Source: Lentibacillus juripiscarius JCM 12147
Lineage (GTDB): Bacteria; Bacillota; Bacilli; Bacillales_D; Amphibacillaceae
Reading direction: 5' to 3'
DNA: 33,201 bases
Assembly (NCBI GenBank): GCA_001311805.1
Contig: BBCA01000033.1
Coordinates: forward strand, 1 to 33,201
Part shown: in pieces, positions 25,572 through 33,201 of the stretch
Layout: each line of letters begins with the position of its first letter
Position numbering within the stretch: position 1 is the first letter of the stretch
Notes under the pieces: generated by a model
What the model saw: only the letters and a program-made list of their open reading frames with translations
Databases searched by the model: none
What the model was told of the DNA's origin: nothing
Position numbers and translations under genes: made by a program

Positions 25572-25600
25572 AGTCTAGCACATTTGTAAAAATTAGTCAA
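25572..25600 (-). promoter_or_regulatory. Second tandem promoter upstream of yacL
   Basis: Minus strand TTGACT (25600-25595), 17 bases, TGCTAGACT (-10 TAGACT at 25577-25572) with extended -10. Transcripts would cross the repeat before yacL. Confidence 0.65.
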
Positions 25601-25615
25601 TTTTGCAAACGTAAT

Positions 25616-25644
25616 ATTCTAGCACACCTAATGAAGTCTGTCAA
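25616..25644 (-). promoter_or_regulatory. First tandem promoter upstream of yacL
   Basis: Minus strand TTGACA (25644-25639), 17 bases, TGCTAGAAT (-10 TAGAAT at 25621-25616) with extended -10. It begins 19 bases after the corrected radA stop. Confidence 0.75.
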
Positions 25645-25662
25645 TCAGTTATTTTCCGGCAT

Positions 25663-27032
25663 TTAGTCCATCAGCCCCTCGTCCAATGCCTCTCGGACGT
25701 ACTGACACCAATTGCCTTAATGGTTGTCGGGGGTGTCCAGCCGTCCAAATTCTTCTTCGGACAAAAGACGCGTTCAAATCCAAGCTTAGCCGCCTCCTGT
25801 ACACGCTGCTCAATCCGGGAGACATGCCGTATTTCACCAGTGAGCCCAACTTCCCCGATAAAGATGTCTTCCGGTCTTGTCGGTTTATTACGGAAACTGG
25901 ATGCGATGCTGACAGCCACTGCAAGATCGATAGCGGGCTCATCCAGTTTCACACCGCCAGCCACTTTAATATATGCATCCTGATTCTGGAGAAGCAGACC
26001 GACACGTTTTCCAGAACCGCCATCAAAAGCGGAACACGGTTCGTATCAAATCCAGTAGCCATTCGTCTTGGATTGCCAAAGCTGGTCGGTGAAATGAGTG
26101 CCTGGATTTCAACCAGTACAGGCCTGGTTCCTTCCATCGAGGCTACTACAGTGGATCCAGCTGCACCCTGGGGACGCTCTTCCAAGAAGATTTCAGACGG
26201 ATTCATCACTTCCCGGAGACCCTCTTCCTTCATTTCAAAAATACCCATTTCATGCGTGCTTCCGAAACGATTCTTGACACTGCGTAATATCCGGTATGTA
26301 TGGTGCCGCTCTCCTTCAAAGTAAAGAACTGCATCCACCATATGCTCAAGCATCCGCGGTCCGGCAATCGCTCCTTCCTTCGTAACATGTCCAACGATAA
26401 AAATGGGGATCCCGTTCGATTTGGAAAGCTTCATCAATTCGCTTGTGCTCTCACGCACCTGTGAAACACTGCCAGGGGCACTTGTTACTTCCTCCCGGTA
26501 AACAGTCTGAATCGAATCAATCACAACAAAGGCCGGCTTGATTTGTTCAATTTGACTGACAATATCAAATAAATTGGTCTCGGATAACACATAAAGCTGA
26601 TCTGAGGTAACACCAAGACGGTCAGCCCTAAGTTTCGTCTGTCTAATGGATTCCTCACCGGAAATATACAATACTGGCAATTCTTTATCAGCAAGTTGGG
26701 ATGATACCTGCAGCAACAATGTCGACTTGCCTATGCCAGGATCTCCGCCAATCAGCACCAACGAACCGGGAACAACCCCACCCCCGAGTACCCGATTAAC
26801 TCCCGCATTGATGTTGTGATGCGCGGTTCTTTTTGGTTTCGACGGACGTAATGCTTTCTGGCTTGCTGGCAGTTTTCGCATCCCTGCCTATTGTATGCCC
26901 TGAATGAATGGATGATGCTTCCAATTCTTCCACTAGTGTATTCCAGCTGCTGCAGCCAGGACACTTGCCCATCCATTTGGCAGATTCATAGCCACAATCC
27001 TGGCACACATATTTCTTTTTGCGTTTTGCCAA
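25663..27032 (-). CDS. radA: DNA repair protein RadA, four frameshifts
   Basis: RadA (Sms) is a RecA-like, Lon-related ATPase that aids branch migration in recombination. The start is TTG 27032 ([20 protein letters not shown]) with AAAGGGGA upstream. The zinc finger CQDCG..CPGC, Walker [11 protein letters not shown], the KNRFG motif and the C-terminal Lon-like domain ([20 protein letters not shown]) are present. Bases are missing near 26829 (VETKKEPRITT), 26796-26797 (MRELNRVLGG), 26007-26010 ([13 protein letters not shown]) and 25698 ([15 protein letters not shown]). The last moves the stop to 25663. The corrected length is 457 residues (B. subtilis 458). disA, normally next, is absent. Confidence 0.94.
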
Positions 27033-27061
27033 TGCTATCGTTCCCCTTTACTGTACCCTCT

Positions 27062-27094
27062 ATTATATACGAAATACAATGCATGAAAGTTACA
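27062..27094 (-). promoter_or_regulatory. radA promoter, overlapping ECF-type and SigA-type elements
   Basis: Minus strand TGTAAC (27094-27089), 17 bases, CGTATA (27071-27066) resembles the SigM/SigW pattern. A perfect TATAAT (27067-27062) overlaps it but lacks a good -35. In B. subtilis a SigM promoter is known for the radA region; the match here is inference. Confidence 0.5.
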
Positions 27095-27184
27095 AGCTTC
27101 TATCAATTCAATAAAAAAATTCCCATATTTGTTCCACACTTCCTAGTATAACATGTTTCCGCTTTGCCGGTCCCTCGTGTTCGT

Positions 27185-27208
27185 AAGACTTGGCTTTCAC
27201 CAAGTCTT
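27185..27208. repeat. Hairpin between radA and clpC
   Basis: Perfect 9-bp inverted repeat AAGACTTGG / CCAAGTCTT, loop CTTTCA, without a T tract. It follows the clpC terminator; function unknown. Confidence 0.5.
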
Positions 27209-27233
27209 GGCATAATCACTTTCTGACGCTGCT

Positions 27234-27268
27234 AAAAAGCTGGAAGGACGTTTTGCCTTCCAGCTTTT
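27234..27268 (-). terminator. Terminator of the ctsR-clpC operon
   Basis: Minus strand AAAAGCTGGAAGG, loop CAAAACGT, CCTTCCAGCTTTTT. A perfect 13-bp stem with T tract, 30 bases after the clpC stop. Confidence 0.92.
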
Positions 27269-27297
27269 CGCTGCCGGTTATTCATGAATATAGCTTT

Positions 27298-29722
27298 TTA
27301 GGAAAGAAGAGTAAAATCTCCCTTATTATTCAGGCCGATTTTGACCTTTTCCCCTTTTGTTATAGTTTCCTTCAGCAATTCTTCTGACAGCATATCCTCG
27401 ATATTTTTCTGGATGGACCTGCGGAGTGGGCGAGCCCCATACTCCGGATCAAACCCTTCATTGGCTATCTTATCAACAGCTTTATCTGTCAGCGTAAACT
27501 CGACGCCCTGTTCCTGGAGCCGGGTTTGCAGCTGTTTAATCATTAGCTGGACAATATGCTTCATGTGCTTTCTTTCCAGTGAATGGAACACAATAGTCTC
27601 ATCAATCCGGTTCAGGAACTCAGGCCGGAATGCTTTTTCAATTCCTCGGTGACTTTTGATTTCATGTTTTTATAGTCCTGTTCTTCATCATCAAGCGTGA
27701 ATCCGACATACTTGTTCCGCTTCAGCTCATCTGCGCCAACATTGGATGTCATGATCAGCACGGTGTTGCGGAAATCGACGACACGGCCTTTAGCATCCGT
27801 TAATCGGCCATCCTCCAGTACTTGAAGCAGGATATTGAACACTTCCGGGTGCGCTTTTTCCACTTCATCCAACAGAACAACGGAATATGGCTTCGTCCGC
27901 ACTTTTTCCGTCAGCTGACCACCCTCATCATACCCGACATATCCTGGAGGTGAACCGACAAGACGGCTGGTGGCGTGTTTCTCCATATACTCGGACATGT
28001 CTATCCGAATCATCGCTTCCTCATCGGCAAACATCGACTCTGCTAGTGCTCTTGCAAGTTCCGTTTTCCCGACACCAGTTGGTCCGAGGAAAATAAACGA
28101 GCCGATCGGGCGTTGGGATCCTTCAACCCGGCACGTGCCCTGCGGATAGCTTTGGCCACGGCATCTACAGCCTCTTCCTGACCAATAACCCGGTTATGCA
28201 ATGTCTCTTCCAGGTTCAGGAGTCGCTCACTTTCATCTTTTGTCAGCCGGGAAACAGGCACACCAGCCACGTGGATACAACTTTCGCTATATCTTCCACT
28301 GTTACTTCAGATGATTCCTGACCCTGTTTTTCTTTCCACTGATTTTTGTTTCTTCCAATTCCTCGCGCAGTCGCTGTTCCGAATCTCGCAATGAGGCGGC
28401 TTTTTCAAACTCCTGGCTTTGTACAGCGGAATCTTTTTCTTTCCGTACATCCCCCAGTTTTTGCTCCAGTTCCTTTAAATCAGGCGGTATGGTATAAGAG
28501 CGCAACCGTACTTTGGAGCCGGCCTCATCAATTAAATCAATCGCTTTATCCGGCAGGAAACGCTCCGTAATATAGCGGTCAGACAATGAGGTTGCCGCTT
28601 CAATTGCTTCATCGGTAATTGACACACGGTGATGCGCTTCGTAGCGGTCACGCAGGCCTTGTAAAATTTGGACAGTTTCATCCAATGTTGGCTCATCAAC
28701 CTGAATCGGTTGGAACCTGCGCTCCAGTGCTGCGTCTTTTTCGATATATTTCCGGTACTCATCCAGCGTAGTAGCACCAATACATTGCAATTCACCACGC
28801 GACAATGCTGGTTTTAATATGTTGGATGCATCAATTGCACCTTCCGCGCCGCCTGCACCAATCAATGTATGCAGTTCGTCAATGAACAGAATGATGTTGG
28901 ACGCCTGACGAATTTCCTCCATCACTTTCTTCAGCCGGTCCTCAAATTCACCACGGTATTTCGTTCCAGCTACAACAGTTCCCATATCCAAAGTCATTAC
29001 CCGTTTATCACGAAGTATTTCCGGTACTTCATTCTGAACGACTTGCTGTGCCAAGCCTTCTGCTACAGCCGTTTTCCCGACACCGGGCTCGCCAATCAGG
29101 ACCGGGTTATTTTTGTCCGGCGACTAAGGACTTCGATCACTCGTTCAATTTCTTTGCTCCGGCCAATGACAGGGTCAACATTTCCTTCTTTTGCAGTCTC
29201 TGTCAAATCCCGCGCAAGGGAGTCCAATGTCGGTGTGTTAGCACTCGATGACTGGCCGCCGCGGCCCTGGCGCCCTGCCTGGGATTCGTTGCTGCCAAGA
29301 AGCTGCAGCACCTGCTGACGTGCCTTATTAAGGCTGACACCAAGGTTGTTTAGGACACGTGCTGCAACGCCTTCACCTTCACGTATAAGTCCAAGCAGGA
29401 TGTGTTCCGTGCCGACATAGGAGTGGCCGAGCTTACGAGCCTCATCCTGTGACAATTCCACAACCTTTTTAGCTCTCGGGGTATAATGGATTGTCTGCAT
29501 TGGCTGTTTGCCGGCTCCGATCAGTTTCTCCACTTCCTCCTGAATTTTGGCAACTTCCAGCCCCAGTGATTCCAGTGCTTTCGCTGCGATCCCATTTCCT
29601 TCACGGACGAGACCGAGCAGGATATGTTCAGTGCCTATGTTATTATGTCCGAGCCGCACCGCTTCCTCCTGGGAAAGCGCCAGCACCTTTTGCGCCCGTT
29701 CTGTAAAACGTCCAAACATCAT
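27298..29722 (-). CDS. clpC: ATP-dependent protease ATPase ClpC, five frameshifts
   Basis: ClpC is the AAA+ unfoldase that works with ClpP and the adaptors MecA and McsB. Two Clp N-terminal repeats are at about 1-65 and 80-140. The first Walker A is GEPGVGKT near 212, a UVR-type middle region lies at about 420-455, and the second Walker A is GPTGVGKT near 545. Single bases are missing at 29110-29114, 28343-28347, 28266, 28113-28114 and 27634-27638; the 28266 loss (VVSTWTGVPVS) is the only one not in a homopolymer. The corrected product has 809 residues (B. subtilis 810). The ATG follows GGAGGAG, 18 bases after mcsB. Confidence 0.95.
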
Positions 29723-29740
29723 AGTTATTTCTCCTCCTAA

Positions 29741-30804
29741 CTAATTTTCCAGCTGTATACGTTCACGAATAAGTGAAGCTCTTAATACATCACGCTCACT
29801 CGGTGTCAGTGATTTTTTGGCATATTGCTGCAGGAATCCTGGTTGTGTCAGCACCATTAACTCGTTCAGAATGCTTCTGGATACATTCTCAATCACACCC
29901 AAGTCAATCCCAAGCCGCACGTCAGATAAACATGTTGCTGCTTCTTTTGACTCAATAATGCGGCTGTATGCCAATATTCCATACGAACGGTAAATACGGT
30001 CTTCCAGTCGCTTGCTTGACTGTTCCATAATTCTGTTACGCGCTTTACGTTCCTGTTCGATTAGCTGACGGGCAACACTTTGCAAATCCTCTACAATATC
30101 CTCTTCCGATTTGCCCAGTGTGATCTGGTTGGATATCTGAAAAATATTACCCGTCGCCTCACTGCCTTCACCGTATATGCCGCGCACAACAAGTCCGAGC
30201 TGGTTGATTGCCGGTATCATTCGGTTAATCTGCTGTGTCCATGCCAATGCCGGCAAATGCATCATGACCGATGCACGCATGCCTGTTCCAACATTTGTCG
30301 GGCAGCCTGTTAAGTATCCGCGCTTTTCATCAAACGCATAATTTACCTTTTCTTCCAGCCAATCGTCCAGTTCAAATACTTCTCCGAGTGCTTCCGAAAG
30401 CTGAAACCCTGGAAAGTAAAGCTGCAGACGCAGATGATCCTCTTCATTCACCATAATGGATACCTGTTCATTCTCAGATATCAGTACAGCTGATGATTGA
30501 CCCTGTTCCGCCAGATGCGGGCTGATTAAATGTTTTCGACTAATACACGCCGTTCCACCGGTGTTAATTCTTGAATGGGTATGAACGAAAACGACTCATA
30601 GTTCTGGAATGACTGGTTCTCATATTCCTCCTGGATAAACGAAGAAATACGTTCGAGATCAACTTCATCAGCCAGGATTGGAAAGGAATATTGGGAAAAA
30701 TTACGTGCCAGCCTGATCCGGCTGCTTAGCACAATGTCACTGTCAGGTCCGTCCTCCCGCATCCACGGGCTGATTGCCTCATTCATAAATTGCTGCAGTG
30801 TCAT
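29741..30804 (-). CDS. mcsB: Protein arginine kinase McsB, one frameshift
   Basis: McsB phosphorylates arginine residues, marking proteins for ClpCP and inactivating CtsR under stress. It has the phosphagen-kinase fold with [13 protein letters not shown] near residue 23, [24 protein letters not shown] including the catalytic Cys, and [10 protein letters not shown] near the C terminus. One A is missing at 30533-30536 ([14 protein letters not shown]). The corrected length is 354 residues (B. subtilis 363). Its ATG overlaps the mcsA stop (ATGA), with GGAGGG 7 bases upstream. Confidence 0.95.
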
Positions 30805-31327
30805 GCATCATCCCTCCCTAGTTCCTTTTCCAGCTCCTTAATTTTATCCCGGACGGTCGCGGCTTCCTCAAATGCTTCATTTTTTATTAGCCGCTGCAAT
30901 TCTTCCCTGTATGCATCAACCTGTTTTTGATACGCATATCTCCGCCTTTGCGGGCAGGAATCTTCCCGTGGTGTGCTGTATTGCCGCTGTGCACACGGCG
31001 GAAAATCGGGTCAAGGTACTCTTCAAATGTCTGATAGCATTGTGAACAGCCAAATTTCCCTACCTGTTTGAACTTGGACAGTGTCATTTCGCATTTTGGA
31101 CATTGCAATTCTTCTGTCTCTTGCCGTGGTGTGTCTTGTTGGATTTCGAATGATGGGCTGAATAATCCCGACAATAAGTGGTGCAATGAGTAGCCCTCTT
31201 CCGGATAGGTCATATATCCCTTCTCCTTTGCACACACTTCACATACATACACTTCCGTTTTATCACCATTGACAACCTGGGTGAAATGAAGTGTAGCCGG
31301 GCGCTTATGGCATTCCTGGCACTCCAT
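30801..31327 (-). CDS. mcsA: McsA, activator of McsB, one frameshift
   Basis: McsA binds and activates McsB and has a role in CtsR control. The start is ATG 31327 (MECQECHKRPATLHF) behind GGGGGGAG. Zinc-type Cys pairs are CxxC near residues 3-6, CEVC near 29, CPKC near 77 and CSQC near 94. One A is missing at 30924-30928 (MRIKKQVDAYREELQRL). Correction restores the C-terminal UVR motif (EAFEEAATVRDKIKELEKEL) and moves the stop to 30801, where it overlaps mcsB. The corrected length is 175 residues (B. subtilis 185). Confidence 0.93.
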
Positions 31328-31341
31328 GGTACTCCCCCCTA

Positions 31342-31809
31342 TCACTTATTCAGATATTTTAGTGTTGTGAGCATTGATGTCATAATTCGGGCACGGATTT
31401 CATCACGCAATGGCAGCTGAAAGGCAAGCGTCTCTCTGTCAATGGCACTGAGCATGATTCTGGCCTCCCGTTTGGTAACGAGTTCCTCCTCCAGCAGTCT
31501 TTCCACTACATCGAGGGCAGCTTGCTGTGAACAGGTTGGGTTTATCATCTCAATAATATCATCAATCAAGTCCGCCCAGTCCTGGTGTTTAATCCTCATG
31601 ATGCGGATATAGCCGCCGCCTCCACGCTTACTTTCCACTATATACCCTTTTTCCACAGTGAAGCGAGTTTTAATCACATAATTAATCTGTGACGGAACAC
31701 ATTGAAACCGATCAGCCAGTTCACTCCGCTTAATATCAATTGCATCTTTGCCGCCAGAGTCAAGAACCTGCTTAAGGTATTCCTCTATAATATCCGAAAT
31801 GTTCCGCAT
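31342..31809 (-). CDS. ctsR: Heat-shock repressor CtsR
   Basis: CtsR represses clpC, clpE, clpP and its own operon at normal temperature. The 155-residue product (B. subtilis 154) has the winged helix-turn-helix (SELADRFQCVPSQINYVIKTRF, about 29-50) and the Gly-rich wing RGGGGYIRI that acts as temperature sensor. Its C-terminal dimerisation region follows. GAGGAGGAGG precedes the ATG. It heads ctsR-mcsA-mcsB-clpC and is likely autoregulated through the operator at 31845-31893. No frameshift. Confidence 0.97.
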   Translation of the reverse strand: MRNISDIIEEYLKQVLDSGGKDAIDIKRSELADRFQCVPSQINYVIKTRFTVEKGYIVESKRGGGGYIRIMRIKHQDWADLIDDIIEMINPTCSQQAALDVVERLLEEELVTKREARIMLSAIDRETLAFQLPLRDEIRARIMTSMLTTLKYLNK

Positions 31810-31844
31810 AAACCCTCCTCCTCTTCTACCATATGAGCGAACAT

Positions 31845-31893
31845 TATTATTTTTACCTTCATTTACCTTATTTGACTTTGACTATCTTTGACT
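31845..31893 (-). promoter_or_regulatory. CtsR operator array
   Basis: The tandem heptads AGTCAAA-GAT-AGTCAAA (31893-31877) match the known CtsR consensus RGTCAAANANRGTCAAA exactly. A third AGTCAAA overlaps by one base, and two weaker GGTAAA copies follow about every 10 bases. The array starts just downstream of the -10, fitting steric repression. Confidence 0.92.
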
Positions 31894-31901
31894 TTGCCTT
31901 C

Positions 31902-31929
31902 ATTATACGATATACACACAAAGATGCAA
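31902..31929 (-). promoter_or_regulatory. SigA promoter of the ctsR operon
   Basis: Minus strand TTGCAT (31929-31924), 16 bases, TATAAT (31907-31902). The start is expected near 31895, within or next to the CtsR operator. Confidence 0.75.
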
Positions 31930-32065
31930 GAAAAATCTATCCCTATTGTAGACAATTCGGCGAAAAAGAAACATCTGAAAAGCGTCCTAACCCCAAATGG
32001 TAAAATGCCGCGGGAATTCTAATACCCTCTGATGATCATTCCGAAAGGCCAGCACTTATGGAAAC

Positions 32066-32092
32066 GAAAAACCCTGTGACAATCACAAGGTG
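32066..32092 (-). terminator. Terminator after the MgtC-family gene
   Basis: Minus strand ACCTTGTGA, loop TTG, TCACAGGGT then TTTTC. The stem has 9 pairs with one G-U, 6 bases after the stop codon. Confidence 0.85.
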
Positions 32093-32097
32093 TTCAA

Positions 32098-32796
32098 TCA
32101 TTGCCGTTCACTGGCACTTTTAACATGATCAAGTTTTGTTATATCCTCAAAAAGGGATACACGGTCAAACCCTTTGTCAGGCTCAATCGTAATAAATATA
32201 TTCCTCTGCTTATCCTCCATCCGGTTAATTTCAACCTGTTTTATCGCTAGGTGATGCTTCTCAAAAACAGCTACCACATTATTGATCTCCAACCCGGGCA
32301 GCGCAGTGACCTCAATTAAGTAAGATGTCTTTCCCTTTTTAAATAGCCGCTCAAAATTATTTAAGAATACCAGGCTTAACAAAATGATAACCGTTGTAAA
32401 TACAGCAGACGCATACATCCCTGCCCCAACGACAAGTCCCAGTCCTGCAACTGTCCATATGGAAGCAGCTGTTGTCAGCCCGCGTATCGTCATCCCGTTT
32501 ACAATGATAGTCCCAGCCCCCAGAAACCCAATGCCACTAATCACATAAGAGGGAATACGGGTCGGATCAAACCGGACATTGTCGTAAGCATCGATTAACG
32601 ACTCAAAGCCGTACAATGAAAGCAGCATCATTAAACAAGCGCCCACTCCAACCAGAATATGAGTACGAAACCCGGCAGAGTGATTTTTTAGTTCTCGTTC
32701 AAAGCCAATTAACCCTGATAAAATTAGGGCAATGACAATACGCAGCATGATAGTCAAAAAATGATCCCCTATAAGCTGATCAAAGTATTCCGCCAT
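32098..32796 (-). CDS. MgtC/SapB-family membrane protein
   Basis: The MgtC/SapB family comprises small membrane proteins; in Salmonella MgtC affects ATP synthase and growth in low magnesium, but most homologues have no known role. The 232-residue product has five membrane helices at about 13-32, 44-64, 84-102, 106-128 and 128-147. The conserved GFERELKNHSAGFRTHILVG loop and GAGTIIVNG-IRGLTTAASIW stretch are present. A soluble ACT-like C-terminal domain spans about 155-230. The start is ATG 32796 with GGGGGAG upstream; a longer form beginning at 32814 is less likely. It is a single-gene unit between the rrn operon and ctsR. A TATAAT at 32821-32816 is a weak promoter candidate. Confidence 0.88.
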   Translation of the reverse strand: MAEYFDQLIGDHFLTIMLRIVIALILSGLIGFERELKNHSAGFRTHILVGVGACLMMLLSLYGFESLIDAYDNVRFDPTRIPSYVISGIGFLGAGTIIVNGMTIRGLTTAASIWTVAGLGLVVGAGMYASAVFTTVIILLSLVFLNNFERLFKKGKTSYLIEVTALPGLEINNVVAVFEKHHLAIKQVEINRMEDKQRNIFITIEPDKGFDRVSLFEDITKLDHVKSASERQ

Positions 32797-33011
32797 GTCA
32801 CACTCCCCCTTCACTATTATAGTTACCCATCATGTTAAAATGACATGACACAAAATAATGCAGCAGGCCGTTCCAACATTATTTAGGATTTGATCCCGAT
32901 ACAAAATACCGAATCTGAAGGACTCGCCTCCTCCAGCCCTTTGCAGCCCATATGCTGGACGATAAGCATTCCATTCAGACAAAGATATGATTAGCACGGC
33001 TCATCCCAAAA

Positions 33012-33057
33012 TTAAAAAATAAAGAGGCTGATCCATCGATTCATGGGTCAGCCTCTT
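33012..33057 (-). terminator. rrn operon terminator
   Basis: Minus strand AAGAGGCTGACCCAT, loop GAATCG, ATGGATCAGCCTCTT then TATTTTTTAAT. The stem is 15 pairs with one G-U, 10 bases after 5S. Confidence 0.92.
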
Positions 33058-33066
33058 CTCTATTCT

Positions 33067-33182
33067 GCCTGGCGGCGTCCTACTCTCGCAGGGGCAAAGC
33101 CCCAACTACCATCGGCGCTGGAAAGCTTAACTGCTGTGTTCGGCATGGGAACAGGTGTGTCCTCTCCGCTATCGCTGCCAGA
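33067..33182 (-). rRNA. rrf: 5S ribosomal RNA
   Basis: The 116-base minus-strand sequence runs from TCTGGCAGCGATAGCGG to GACGCCGCCAGGC, with the near-universal TTCCCATGCCGAACACAG core and GAGAGTAGG of loop E/helix V. The ends pair as helix I (TGGC / GCCA). The bases 33183-33201 are the end of the 23S-5S spacer, so a full rrn operon probably lies beyond the window edge. Confidence 0.96.
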
Positions 33183-33201
33183 CCTCTGTGATGACAGGGT
33201 G

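Noticed and set aside
32829..32850. Short inverted repeat CATGT-ACATG upstream of the MgtC-family gene
   Set aside because: Only 5 bp, common by chance in AT-rich sequence, and not clearly placed relative to a good promoter.
32840..33010. Possible small gene or RNA between the MgtC-family gene and the rrn terminator
   Set aside because: No open frame with a ribosome site, no strong promoter or hairpin was seen.

Overview
The window is a chromosomal block from a member of the Bacillaceae (Firmicutes). Protein sequences match Bacillus subtilis families closely and gene order follows the B. subtilis rrn - ctsR - clpC - cysE/cysS - sigH - rpoBC - str region. AT-rich spacers, strong AGGAGG ribosome sites and several SigA-type promoters fit. 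The repeats recall halotolerant genera such as Virgibacillus, Lentibacillus or Oceanobacillus; that genus-level guess comes from memory and is weak. Every gene recognised lies on the minus strand, so transcription runs from high to low coordinates.

Layout in transcription order: 5S rRNA with the rrn terminator (33182-33012); a MgtC/SapB-family membrane protein; the heat-shock operon ctsR-mcsA-mcsB-clpC behind a CtsR operator; radA with its own promoter; yacL (PIN/TRAM); gltX; a cysteine T-box leader and cysE-cysS-mrnC-rlmB-rae1; a palindromic repeat of about 400 bp; sigH; rpmG-secE-nusG; rplK-rplA; an L10 leader with rplJ-rplL; rsmC; a 400-nt leader and rpoB-rpoC; then a consensus promoter and the str operon ybxF-rpsL-rpsG-fusA-tuf with its terminator at the left edge. 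Together these genes cover transcription (RNA polymerase, SigH, NusG), translation (ribosomal proteins, elongation factors, two aminoacyl-tRNA synthetases, rRNA processing and methylation), protein secretion (SecE), cysteine synthesis, and protein and DNA quality control.

Two features dominate. First, 14 of the 29 protein genes carry single-base frameshifts, 29 events in all: 27 losses and 2 gains, nearly all in short homopolymers. Many hit genes that cannot be lost (rpoB, rpoC, fusA, rpsL, gltX, cysS), and putting the base back restores full family length each time. I read these as consensus-sequence errors, not biological decay, and annotate the full genes with the positions of the breaks. 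Second, disA (normally between radA and yacL) and ispD-ispF (normally between yacL and gltX) are absent, and each gap holds a copy of the same structured intergenic repeat.

No CRISPR array, transposase, prophage or obvious new protein system was found. The most unusual signals are in the non-coding DNA: a possible attenuator with competing stems before rpoB, a consensus promoter framed by a perfect 15-bp inverted repeat after rpoC, a nusG start site with a hairpin between Shine-Dalgarno and start codon, and the repeat copies at the gene-loss sites.
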